From positions 62,001 to 126,000 of the forward strand of contig CP107216.1 of NCBI GenBank assembly GCA_025757645.1: 64,000 bases of DNA, in the 5' to 3' direction. The position numbers were made by a program, and so were the translations under genes. This document shows, in pieces, positions 16,315 through 24,367 of this stretch. Below the pieces are notes generated by a model. It did no database searches and was not told where the DNA came from. It worked only from the letters and a program-made list of their open reading frames with translations. Numbering within the stretch: the first letter of the stretch is position 1; every line of letters starts with the position of its first letter. This stretch comes from Clostridiales bacterium. Its GTDB lineage: Bacteria; Bacillota; Clostridia; Oscillospirales; Oscillospiraceae.

Positions 16315-17529
16315 ATGGAAAACATCCACATGGACCTGCGCCTGTTTGACGCAAACACGCAGGTGACCACCCAGCAGAGCCTGACCGAGGAGATGAAGAC
16401 GTTCTACTCGGACTACCTCATCGACGCGGCCGAGCCCGAGCTCGTGCACGACCAGTTCGCGCAGAAGCACCCCATCCCCGCAAACGGCGGCAAGACGATC
16501 CAGTTCCGCCGCTTCGCCCCGCTCGGCAAGGCGCTGACCGCCCTGACCGAGGGCGTGACCCCCGACGGCCAGAGCCTGAGCATGACCACCGTCGAGGCGG
16601 CCGTGCGCCAGTACGGCGGCTACATCCAGATGAGCGACCTGCTGCTGCTGACCGCCATCGACAACAACCTCACCATGGCCACGAAGCTGCTCGGCGCGCA
16701 GGCCGGCCGCACGCTCGACACGATCACCCGCGAGGTGCTCGTCGGCGGCGACAACGTGCAGTATGCCGACGAGTCCGTGTCCGCGCGCTACCTGCTGCAG
16801 GGCGGCAACGCCAGCGCCGCCGACAACAACTACCTGACCGTCGACTGCATCCGCCGCGCCGTGCGCGCGCTCAAAAACGCCAACTGCCGCCGCATCGACG
16901 GCGCGTTCCCGGTCATCATCCACCCCGACGTGGCCTATGACCTCATGAACGACCCGAAGTGGCTCGCCCCCCACCAGTACGTTGACACCGAGCACATGTA
17001 CGAGGGCGAGATCGGCAAGATTGAGGGCTGCCGCTTCGTCGAGAGCACGGAGGCAAAGATCTTCCACGCGGCCGATCTTGCCGGCGACAGCCGCACCCTG
17101 CTCACGGCCGGCGCGGTGAGCGGCAAGACCACCTTCCCGTTCGACGGCGGCACGGTCCAGGCCGGCGCACTCGTCGGCCGCCAGGTACTCATCGGCAATG
17201 CGTGCGTGACCGTCACGGCCAACACCGCAAGCTCCATGACCGTCGACGCCGCCGTCACGGCCGAGGACAACGCCATCATCTACCCCGGCGAGGCCGGCGC
17301 GCAGGGCCGCGACGTGTACGTCACGCTCGTGCTCGGCGCCGACGGCTACGGCACGACCGAGATCACCGGCGGCGGTCTGGAGCACATCGTCAAGCAGCTC
17401 GGCTCTGCCGGCACGGGCGACCCGCTCAACCAGCGCGCAAGCGTCGGCTGGAAGGCCACGAAGGTCGCCGTGCGTCTCGACGACAGCGCCATCCGCCGCA
17501 TCGAGACCTGCAGCACCTACACCGAGTAA
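16315..17529 (+). CDS. Major capsid protein, N4-gp56 type
   Basis: 404 residues. Sequence features of the N4-gp56 family: TFYSDYLIDAAEPELVHDQF near the N-terminus, FAQKHPIPANGGKTIQFRRF with PLGKALTALTEG, YGGYIQMSDLLLLTAIDNN, and PVIIHPDVAYDLMNDPKW with a later EGCRFVEST segment. HK97-like shell subunit of short-tailed phages. Start chosen at ATG 16315 because AGGAG lies eight bases upstream; an in-frame ATG at 16309 is only two bases from it. The 65 bases after the stop hold a GC-rich inverted repeat (CCTCCCGCC..GGCGGGAGG) that may be a weak attenuator. Confidence 0.9.
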   Translation: MENIHMDLRLFDANTQVTTQQSLTEEMKTFYSDYLIDAAEPELVHDQFAQKHPIPANGGKTIQFRRFAPLGKALTALTEGVTPDGQSLSMTTVEAAVRQYGGYIQMSDLLLLTAIDNNLTMATKLLGAQAGRTLDTITREVLVGGDNVQYADESVSARYLLQGGNASAADNNYLTVDCIRRAVRALKNANCRRIDGAFPVIIHPDVAYDLMNDPKWLAPHQYVDTEHMYEGEIGKIEGCRFVESTEAKIFHAADLAGDSRTLLTAGAVSGKTTFPFDGGTVQAGALVGRQVLIGNACVTVTANTASSMTVDAAVTAEDNAIIYPGEAGAQGRDVYVTLVLGADGYGTTEITGGGLEHIVKQLGSAGTGDPLNQRASVGWKATKVAVRLDDSAIRRIETCSTYTE

Positions 17530-17594
17530 AGAAATCCACCCATGCCTCCCGCCCGCGCGGCGGGAGGCGCACCTACAACAAGGAGGAAACAACT

Positions 17595-17873
17595 ATGGCA
17601 ACCAGAAAAAAGACCGACCGCGCCGCCGCTGAGGCCTGGCTGAGCGAACCCGTGACCGTGCGTCTGTTCCGCGACAACGGCAGCTACAAGGAGGACAAGG
17701 TCGTGACCGTCAACGGCGAGACCGTGCGCATCCCGCGCGGCGAGGACGTGATCATCCCGCGCCGCTTCGCGCTCGTGCTCGCCCAGGGTGAGGCGCAGGA
17801 CGCGCGCACCGGCGCGCTCATCGAGCGCGAGACCGCCCGCTTTGCCGCCGAGAGCGGTGCGCTGGGGCTCTGA
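17595..17873 (+). CDS. Small phage structural-type protein
   Basis: 92 residues, MATRKKTDRAAAEAWLSEPV onward. Beta-rich middle (VTVRLFRDNGSYKEDKVVTV, RGEDVIIPRRFALVLAQ) and helical end. AAGGAGG precedes the ATG. The place right after the capsid is typical of a head-decoration or capsid-accessory protein; not identified further. Confidence 0.65.
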   Translation: MATRKKTDRAAAEAWLSEPVTVRLFRDNGSYKEDKVVTVNGETVRIPRGEDVIIPRRFALVLAQGEAQDARTGALIERETARFAAESGALGL

Positions 17874-17875
17874 CC

Positions 17876-18559
17876 ATGGCGACGCTTCAGCAGGCGCTCA
17901 CGCGCATCGACACGATCTGCCCCAACGCATGGGACGACGCGGCAAAGCTGCTGTGGCTCAACGAATGCGAGAGCATGATCCAGACGCGCATCCTCGGCAC
18001 TGCGCCCGAGGCGTGCATCACCTATGACGCGGACACCGCGCGCAGCACCGTGCTGCTCGTGCCCGCGCCGTTCGACCGGCTGTACGTGTACTACGTCATC
18101 GCCATGTGCGACTACGCCGCGCACGAGACGGCGCACTACGCCGACAGCATGATGCTCTTTAACGCGGCGCTCGACGAGTACGCCAAGTGGTATCAGCGCA
18201 CGAACGGTACCGCGGCCGCGACCCCCGGCGCGGCGGCGCAGATCGCCGCCAACAGCGCCGCCCGGCACATGCACGAAAACAAGGGCGTGCTCGACGGCAT
18301 CACGGCCGCGCGGGCCGCCGCGTGGGACGCGAAGGTCTCCCCCGCCGCGCTCGGCCCGGCCGTGAACACGGCGCTGCAGGCGGCAAAGGACTCCGGCGCG
18401 TTCCGCGGGGACAAGGGCGATCCCGGCGAAAAAGGCGAACCCGGCGCACCCGGTAAGACACCTGTCAGAGGCACGGACTATTGGACGGTAGCTGATAAGC
18501 AGGAGATTGTCAACAGCGTCATAGCCGCCCTGCCTGATGGCACGGAGGTGAGCTACTGA
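17876..18559 (+). CDS. Head-tail connector/adaptor-like protein with collagen-like tail
   Basis: 227 residues. The N-terminal 110 residues are helical with the pattern of phage connector (gp4-like) proteins (WLNECESMIQTRIL, LYVYYVIAMCDYAAHETAHY, MMLFNAALDEYAKWYQ). The C-terminal part has a helical linker and then collagen-like GxY triplets (GDKGDPGEKGEPGAPGKTP), as often found in phage fibres, ending PDGTEVSY. It may be a fusion of connector and fibre-attachment parts. DNA becomes A/T-richer from about 18460 within this gene, marking a recombination boundary. Confidence 0.6.
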   Translation: MATLQQALTRIDTICPNAWDDAAKLLWLNECESMIQTRILGTAPEACITYDADTARSTVLLVPAPFDRLYVYYVIAMCDYAAHETAHYADSMMLFNAALDEYAKWYQRTNGTAAATPGAAAQIAANSAARHMHENKGVLDGITAARAAAWDAKVSPAALGPAVNTALQAAKDSGAFRGDKGDPGEKGEPGAPGKTPVRGTDYWTVADKQEIVNSVIAALPDGTEVSY

Positions 18560-18560
18560 G

Positions 18561-20546
18561 ATGAAAAAGCTCTACGAAGAAACCGCCGTACAGGACATTG
18601 CAGCAGCTATCCGCGAGAAAAATGGCACTGCAACGAAATACAAAGTCGCGGAGATGGGCGATGCTGTGAGGCGCTGCTTGAACACCGGAGTGGAAACCGA
18701 AGTGTACACATTTGACCAGTGCCGCGCAGAGGTAGACAGGTATCTGAAAAACGTCACTTACGACCCCTCGGACTACGCTGTCTCGCAGATACCCGAATAT
18801 GTGACGACAGTGAGCGCAAACCGACCTGTTGGCGTAGACATTGTGATGAAGTCCGCCGGAACGCTGACAATCGTGGACGGGTACACAGGTAACAGTGTTT
18901 CGCAGCCGGTCAGCGCAGGAGCAATCACAATCTATAACTGCACACCGGGCTCGATATCAACTTTTGTGCTGCTTGTTGGCGGAAAAGTTATCCAGCAGGG
19001 CGTCATTAAACCGACCGGAGCGTGCCGCATGATTCATTTGCTGAACGTGGGCAACGTGCGCGATCTTGGAGGCTGGGATTGCGATGGTGGCAGGGTAAAG
19101 TACGGGCTGCTCTTCAGGGGCGGCGAGATGTATGGATATCTGACCGATGACGGCAGACAACAGGCGATTGATATGCTCGGAATCCTCAAGGAAATTGACC
19201 TGCGTTTTGCGTCTGAACTGAACGGCAGGACAGAAAGTGGCTTTGGACCGACCGTAGATATGCTGTGGGTTGATATGACATGGAACGACCTTGCGTATCA
19301 GAAGTCAAGCGGGAATATCAAGGCGATCTTCGACCCGCTCTTCGATTATGTCATCGCAAACAAGCCGACATACTTCCACTGCTCTGCGGGCGCAGATCGA
19401 ACGGGCGTGGTCGCTCTGCTGTGCGAAGCGATACTTGGGGTATCACAATCCGACTGTGATAAGGATTACGAACTCTCGAGTTTTAATTCTGGCGTCAGCA
19501 CAGATGCGGAAGCCCGTCGCAGGAACGAAACGCCGTGGACGCGCGAGATTAACTACTTGAATGCCTATCCTGGTGCGACATTCCGCGATAAGGTGGTTAA
19601 TTTTATGGTGTCGTGCGGCATTACAATCGAAAAAATCAACGCTTTCCGAGCAGCTATGATCGACGGGACGCCGGAGACAGTGACGGCAGATATCGCAACG
19701 TACAGCATCACAAAAACACTCACTGATGTCACAGTCAGCAACGGAGCGGCATCTGTGCAGCAGTACCAGCCGTTCGTAGCAAGCATCACTCCCACGAACG
19801 GCAAATTGATTGAATCCATCAAAGTGACGATGGGCGGGAAGGACGTGACTGCTGCTGTATTGCGTGGCAGCACGGACGTGCTGAGGCGAGCTGTACGGGT
19901 CGCTTTGACAAAATGCACAAGTAGCAACCCACGCGCGTATGTCATCGACGGGCAGTCTTATTGTACTGCGATAACTGCCGACACGGGGTGCGAAGTCAGT
20001 AATGTAAAAATCATGATGGGAGGTGAGGACGTGTCCACATTTTACAAAGATGGGGTCATAGCTATTCCAGAGGTGATCGGCGATATTGTTATCACGGCAA
20101 CCGCTGTAGCCCAAGCCCCAGCATATACAAACCTGCTTGATGCCGCGATTGACATGGATGGAAACGTCATCGGGCATACGCCTATGTATAAAAATATGCG
20201 ATACAATAGCAGCAGCGGTGCACCTGTTGCACACTCAGGGACGAATATCACGGGCTTGCTCCCGGTCAAAAAGGGTGATGTCGTGCGTATTCGATGGAAA
20301 GGGAACACTGATGTGTCATATCAATCTATCAAGTTTTTCAAGTCTGACCGAACCCAAGTCAAAGTCGGATATACATCTTTGGCCAATATCGAAAAAGGCC
20401 AAGCAGGGCCTGTTATAAACTTTAATGCTGCCAATGGAGTTGCCGATTTTGAGTTTACCAGCTCAAATGGCGCAGCCTATTTTTCAATCGTGCTCTACGA
20501 CACGCTGGAAAATGTAATTGTTACTACAAACGAAGAAATCATATAA
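18561..20546 (+). CDS. Tail-type phage protein with embedded tyrosine phosphatase domain
   Basis: 661 residues in markedly A/T-richer DNA than its neighbours. N-terminus (1-40) MKKLYEETAVQDIAAAIREK with AEMGDAV is of the kind found at the base of phage tail proteins. A Y_phosphatase3-type domain spans about 155-375: entry motif NVRDLGGWDCDGGRVKYGLL, FRGGE, then the catalytic P-loop HCSAGADRTG (Cys nucleophile and Arg both present) and a helical C-part with TPWTREINYLNAYPG. The remaining 280 residues are beta-rich repeats of surface/adhesin type (VTMGGKDVTAAV, IKIMMGGEDVST-like, then a jelly-roll-like end). GGAGGTGAG lies 10 bases before the ATG. Either a virion-borne phosphatase or a moron acquired by fusion; activity is untested. 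Confidence 0.82.
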   Translation: MKKLYEETAVQDIAAAIREKNGTATKYKVAEMGDAVRRCLNTGVETEVYTFDQCRAEVDRYLKNVTYDPSDYAVSQIPEYVTTVSANRPVGVDIVMKSAGTLTIVDGYTGNSVSQPVSAGAITIYNCTPGSISTFVLLVGGKVIQQGVIKPTGACRMIHLLNVGNVRDLGGWDCDGGRVKYGLLFRGGEMYGYLTDDGRQQAIDMLGILKEIDLRFASELNGRTESGFGPTVDMLWVDMTWNDLAYQKSSGNIKAIFDPLFDYVIANKPTYFHCSAGADRTGVVALLCEAILGVSQSDCDKDYELSSFNSGVSTDAEARRRNETPWTREINYLNAYPGATFRDKVVNFMVSCGITIEKINAFRAAMIDGTPETVTADIATYSITKTLTDVTVSNGAASVQQYQPFVASITPTNGKLIESIKVTMGGKDVTAAVLRGSTDVLRRAVRVALTKCTSSNPRAYVIDGQSYCTAITADTGCEVSNVKIMMGGEDVSTFYKDGVIAIPEVIGDIVITATAVAQAPAYTNLLDAAIDMDGNVIGHTPMYKNMRYNSSSGAPVAHSGTNITGLLPVKKGDVVRIRWKGNTDVSYQSIKFFKSDRTQVKVGYTSLANIEKGQAGPVINFNAANGVADFEFTSSNGAAYFSIVLYDTLENVIVTTNEEII

Positions 20547-20631
20547 GCCTCAAAAGAGCCTCTTGTTGATTTTACAGGATGCCCTACAGCATCGGATTGA
20601 TGAGATGCAGAGATGAAGGAGGTAACAGCTG

Positions 20632-21324
20632 ATGGAATTTGTTTCTTGCGATCCGTCAAATTACCGCGCCGGGCGCACGCAGCCGGTGCGGTACATTGTG
20701 ATGCACTACACGGCAAACAACGGCGACACTGCGCGCAACAACTGCGATTACTACCACCGCGTGGGCGGCCTGCAGGCCAGCGCGCACTATTTTTGCGACG
20801 AGTATGGCGCGATGCAGTCCGTGCTCGAGTGCGACACGGCGTGGCACTGCGGCGCGCGGGCGTACTGGCACCCCGAGTGCCGCAATGCCAACAGCATCGG
20901 CATCGAGATGTGCAGCCGCAAGCGCGCCGACGGCAGCTACTACATCCTGCCGGAGACCGTGGCAAACGCCGCGACCTTGGCAAAAGGCATCATGCAGCGC
21001 TATGGCATCGACACGGAGCACGTTGTGCGGCACTACGACGTGACGGGCAAGCGCTGCCCCATGCCGTGGGTGGACGACCCGGCGCAGTGGACGGCATTTC
21101 TGGCCACGCTGATGCCGGAACACCCGAACGAAGAGGAGGAAGGACCCATGACACGATACAACAAAATCGACGACATGCCCGCGTGGGCGCGCAGCGATGC
21201 GCAGCGGCTCATCGACCGCGGCGCACTGCGGGGCAATGAACGCGGCGAGCTGGATCTCTCGCCGGACATGCTGCGCACGCTGATCGTGTGCCAGCGGATG
21301 GTCGATCAGGCAAAGGAGACATAA
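20632..21324 (+). CDS. Phage endolysin, N-acetylmuramoyl-L-alanine amidase
   Basis: 230 residues. Amidase_2/PGRP-fold domain at 5-160: zinc ligands His25 region (YIVMHYTANN), a second His/Tyr region (ASAHYFCDEYG) and RHYDVTGKRCP near the end, with WHCGARAYWHPEC and NSIGIEMCS between. It cuts the amide bond between muramic acid and the stem peptide at lysis. The C-terminal 55 residues (DDMPAWARSDAQRLIDRGAL) resemble a short N-acetylmuramidase-associated/SLH-like helical repeat that may bind wall. GAAGGAGG precedes the ATG. The 85 bases upstream hold only short ORFs of 17-20 codons with no clear status. Confidence 0.92.
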   Translation: MEFVSCDPSNYRAGRTQPVRYIVMHYTANNGDTARNNCDYYHRVGGLQASAHYFCDEYGAMQSVLECDTAWHCGARAYWHPECRNANSIGIEMCSRKRADGSYYILPETVANAATLAKGIMQRYGIDTEHVVRHYDVTGKRCPMPWVDDPAQWTAFLATLMPEHPNEEEEGPMTRYNKIDDMPAWARSDAQRLIDRGALRGNERGELDLSPDMLRTLIVCQRMVDQAKET

Positions 21325-21795
21325 ATGGACCGACTCACAACGATCAAAGCGGCCGCCTGCACGGCGGCCGCAGCGCTGACGGCCTTCTGGGGCTGGACGG
21401 GCTGGCTGGCGGCGGCATGGTTTCTGGCCATGCTGCTCGACTATGCCACCGGCAGCGCCGCCGCCCTGCGCGCCGGAACGTGGAGCAGCCGCGCCGCCCG
21501 CGAGGGCCTGTGGCACAAGGCGGGCAGCGTGGCGGGCGTGCTCGTGGCGGCGCTGCTGGACTTTGCCCTGCGCGTGCTGCTCGGCAGCGTGCCGGGGCTG
21601 GGCATCGACTACGACGTGCTGCTGTGCCCGCTCGTGACGGCGTGGTATCTGCTGACGGAGCTGGGCAGCATCGCCGAAAACGCGGGCGCGCTCGGCGCGC
21701 CGATGCCGCAGTTTCTCATGCGGGCGATCGCCGCCCTGCGCGCCGGCATTTCCGACCGCGGCGGCGGAGACGGGAACGGAGGCGGCGCGGCATGA
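21325..21795 (+). CDS. Phage holin (toxin secretion/lysis holin family)
   Basis: 156 residues with about four hydrophobic segments: 8-35 (AACTAAAALTAFWGWTGWLA), 38-55, 70-92 (GSVAGVLVAALLDFALRVLL) and 97-115. The motif LAMLLDYATGSAAALRAGTW matches the bacteriophage holin family 4 (Cph1-type). It forms membrane lesions that release the amidase. ATG directly follows the amidase stop and the stop overlaps the next ATG, so lysis genes are coupled. C-terminus is Gly-rich. Confidence 0.88.
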   Translation: MDRLTTIKAAACTAAAALTAFWGWTGWLAAAWFLAMLLDYATGSAAALRAGTWSSRAAREGLWHKAGSVAGVLVAALLDFALRVLLGSVPGLGIDYDVLLCPLVTAWYLLTELGSIAENAGALGAPMPQFLMRAIAALRAGISDRGGGDGNGGGAA

Positions 21796-22004
21796 CGGAC
21801 TTTTCCCCGCTGAATTTCCCGCTGCCGGAGCGCACCGGCGCCGAGGGGCTCGACGCGCGCGTGACGGCGCTGGAGGAGACGATCGTCCGGCTGCTGGAGG
21901 CGCTGCAGTACACACTGACGAACCTCGGGCGCGAGAACTTCAACCCCGCCGCGCTCGAACGGCTGCGCGCCGAGCTGCGCAGCGGGCAGACCACGAACCA
22001 GTAA
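21792..22004 (+). CDS. Small phage coiled-coil protein
   Basis: 70 residues with a long amphipathic helix (GLDARVTALEETIVRLLEAL) and a short tail. It overlaps the holin stop by ATGA. Size and heptad pattern suggest a lysis-accessory or small tail protein; not recognised. Confidence 0.6.
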   Translation: MTDFSPLNFPLPERTGAEGLDARVTALEETIVRLLEALQYTLTNLGRENFNPAALERLRAELRSGQTTNQ

Positions 22005-22015
22005 GGAGGCAGGCA

Positions 22016-23317
22016 ATGCATCTACCCACATTTCCCCGCGCCATGCCCGTGACGCGGCGCGTACAGACCGACTTTCGCGGCTACGACCACCGGCCGGGCT
22101 GCCCGGAGGGCGGCATCTACGAGATGACGAACGGCTCGGCAGCCGACGCGCCGCTGTTTTCCACGCGGCCGGGCCGCACGCTGACCTATCCGACCGGCGG
22201 CGGCAGCGCGAACGGCATCGACACGCCCTTTCGCGTGGGCGACGCCGTGACGTTCAGCGGCTTTTCCACGCCGGAGGACAACGGCACCTACATCATCCGC
22301 GCCATCGCGGGCGCGGTGCTCGTGTTCGACCCCGACACGTTCTCTGCCGTCGGAGCGGTCGAGCACATCACGGTCACGCGGCGCATGCCCATGGCGCTGC
22401 ACGCATGCACATACGCCAACCGCATCTGGGCCTGCGCGCAGGACACCGTCTGGTGCACGAAGCTCGGCGACCCGCTGAGCTGGTACTGGTACGAGGCGGA
22501 CGAAAACGGCACGGTCGCCACGGCGGCATGGAGCGTGGACGTCGGCACGCCGGGCAACTTTTCCGGCTGCGCGGCGACGGGCAGCGGCGTGGTGTTTCTC
22601 AAGCCGGACGGGCTCTGGCGGCTCTACGGCACGAAGCCGGGCAACTTCCAGCTCATCGCCTCGGCGGCGCTCGGCACGGAGAAAAACTCCGGCCGCTCGC
22701 TCGTGACGGCGGCGGAGACGCTCTACTATCTCTCCCCCGCCGGGCCGGCGCGCACCTCCGGCGGACGGCCGGTGCGCATCGGCGACGCGCTCGGGCGCAC
22801 GCTCACGGCCGGCGCGGCGGGCACGGACGGTACGCGCTGGTATCTCTCGGCGCACGATCCGCAAAACGCATGGCACCTGTTCGTATACGACACGCGCAGC
22901 GGCCTGTGGAGCCGCGAGGACGCATTTCACGCATCCGGGTTCGCCCGGCACGACGGCGCGCTCTACGCGCAGGATCCGAGCGGCGTCTGGCGCTTCGGCA
23001 CGGGCAGCACGGCGCAGCTGGAGAGCATGCTGGAGACGGGCGATTTCGTCAGCGGCAGCCCGGACTGCAAGCGCCTGCTGCGCGTGCAGCTGCGGCTGGA
23101 GGCGGACGCAGGCGCAAGTGTCACGGCGGCGGTGCAGTATGACTCCGACGGCGTGTGGCACACGCTGGCGACCGTGGCGGCAGGCGCGAAGCGCTCCGTC
23201 ACGCTGCCGGTGCTGCCGCGCCGGTGCGACCACTTTCGCCTGCGGCTGACGGGCACGGGGGCGTGGCGGCTGCTGTCGCTCGCGCGCACGGAGACCGCCG
23301 CCGGACCGCAGCACTGA
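22016..23317 (+). CDS. Phage tail/DNA-stabilisation protein, beta-propeller-like
   Basis: 433 residues, rich in beta strands with repeated Trp-Gly turns: WYLSAHDPQNAWHLFVYDTR, GLWSREDAFHASGFARHDGA, PSGVWRFGTGSTAQ. Earlier segments (CTYANRIWACAQDTVWCTKL, GCAATGSGVVFLKPDGLW) resemble the propeller domain of packaged-DNA stabilisation/tail-stub proteins of short-tailed phages. AAGGAGG precedes the ATG. The assignment rests on fold pattern and on the N4-gp56/portal context. Confidence 0.6.
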   Translation: MHLPTFPRAMPVTRRVQTDFRGYDHRPGCPEGGIYEMTNGSAADAPLFSTRPGRTLTYPTGGGSANGIDTPFRVGDAVTFSGFSTPEDNGTYIIRAIAGAVLVFDPDTFSAVGAVEHITVTRRMPMALHACTYANRIWACAQDTVWCTKLGDPLSWYWYEADENGTVATAAWSVDVGTPGNFSGCAATGSGVVFLKPDGLWRLYGTKPGNFQLIASAALGTEKNSGRSLVTAAETLYYLSPAGPARTSGGRPVRIGDALGRTLTAGAAGTDGTRWYLSAHDPQNAWHLFVYDTRSGLWSREDAFHASGFARHDGALYAQDPSGVWRFGTGSTAQLESMLETGDFVSGSPDCKRLLRVQLRLEADAGASVTAAVQYDSDGVWHTLATVAAGAKRSVTLPVLPRRCDHFRLRLTGTGAWRLLSLARTETAAGPQH

Positions 23318-23331
23318 AGAAAGGAGACCTT

Positions 23332-24225
23332 ATGGCCACAAAATACAAATACGACAAGGACACCGACTACGCCGCGCTCATGGAGCGGGCGGCGCAGCGC
23401 GGCGACAACGCGGCCGCCGCGATCTATGAGCAGCAGCGCAACGCGAAGATCCGCGGCGAGGGCATGACCGATGTGACGCAGTCGAACGACTACGCGCAGT
23501 ATCTGCCGCTCGAGGACGTGCCGGACTACGACGACACGCACCGCCGCCAGGCAGAGTCCCTGCTGACCGAGCGCGACACGACCGGACAGCGCGCGCGCAT
23601 CGACCAGATGCTCGACGCGCTGCTCGGCGAGGAATTCGACTACGACCCGGCATCGGACAAGCTCTACGCCGCCTACCGCCAGCAGTATGAGCGGCAGGCG
23701 GATCTCGCATCGGCCAACGCCCTCGGCGCGGCGGCCGCGCTGACGGGCGGACGGGCCTCGACGGCGGCCGTGGCGGCGGCGCAGCAGGCGGGCGGATACT
23801 ACCGCGCGATGCTCGCGGGCAAGCTGCCGGAGCTGGCGCAGCTCGCCTACGAGCGCTACAACGGCGAACGCAAGACGCGCCTGAGCGCGATCGACGCGAT
23901 GCTCGACGCGGCCGACAGCCGCGATGGCGTGACGAAGGCGCAGATCGCCGCGCTGCTCGACATGGACGACGCGGACTACGACCGCGCGGACAGCAAGCTG
24001 CAGCAGCAGGCCAAAGACGCGGCCGACCGCAAGGCCGCCGCCGACAAGAAGGCCAAGGAGGAAAAGGCCGCGCAGGAAGCAGCGGACAAGGCCGCGCGCA
24101 GTGAGGCGCGGCGGCAGATCACGCTCATCCTGCGCAACGGCGGCACCGTGCCCAACGACCTCTGGGAGCAGAGCGGCTACAGCGCTGTGACGATCGCGGC
24201 CATGCTGCGCGGGCGGAAGGGTTAA
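23332..24225 (+). CDS. Phage coiled-coil internal/ejection-type protein
   Basis: 297 residues. N-terminal short repeats of charged helix (YDKDTDYAALMERAAQRGDN), a central small-residue segment (SANALGAAAALTGGRASTAA) that could insert in membrane, then a highly charged coiled coil (AADRKAAADKKAKEEKAAQE) and a folded end (LRNGGTVPNDLWEQSGYSAV). This mix is seen in internal virion proteins ejected with DNA by podoviruses. AAAGGAG RBS. It is the last gene of the module; three bases after its stop begins a TTATGTAAAC copy. Confidence 0.6.
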   Translation: MATKYKYDKDTDYAALMERAAQRGDNAAAAIYEQQRNAKIRGEGMTDVTQSNDYAQYLPLEDVPDYDDTHRRQAESLLTERDTTGQRARIDQMLDALLGEEFDYDPASDKLYAAYRQQYERQADLASANALGAAAALTGGRASTAAVAAAQQAGGYYRAMLAGKLPELAQLAYERYNGERKTRLSAIDAMLDAADSRDGVTKAQIAALLDMDDADYDRADSKLQQQAKDAADRKAAADKKAKEEKAAQEAADKAARSEARRQITLILRNGGTVPNDLWEQSGYSAVTIAAMLRGRKG

Positions 24226-24228
24226 GCG

Positions 24229-24302
24229 TTATGTAAACTTAGCGCCGGTTTCGCTGCAATCAGTCGCTGTCGTGCCTTTCACTGAAAAATAGTTATGTAA
24301 AC
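24229..24302. repeat. Direct TTATGTAAAC pair at the 3' end of the phage module
   Basis: Exact copies at 24229-24238 and 24293-24302 (64 bp apart), beginning four bases after the last virion gene. With 10893/11157 on the other side, the module is bounded by the same 10-mer. Confidence 0.7.
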
Positions 24303-24316
24303 CGCGTGAAGGAAAG

Positions 24317-24348
24317 AAGTCCCGGAAGCGAAAACGCTTCCGGGACTT
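24317..24348. terminator. Terminator between the phage module and the LRR-SLH gene
   Basis: 14-bp perfect stem (24317-24330, 24335-24348), AAAA loop, modest T-rich flank on both strands; serves the convergent genes. Confidence 0.8.
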
Positions 24349-24367
24349 TTGCGTGCTGTGTCTGCGC

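Noticed and set aside
20579..20632. 17-codon ORF between the phosphatase-tail gene and the amidase
   Set aside because: It contains the amidase ribosome site but has no good RBS of its own and no recognisable similarity; probably chance.
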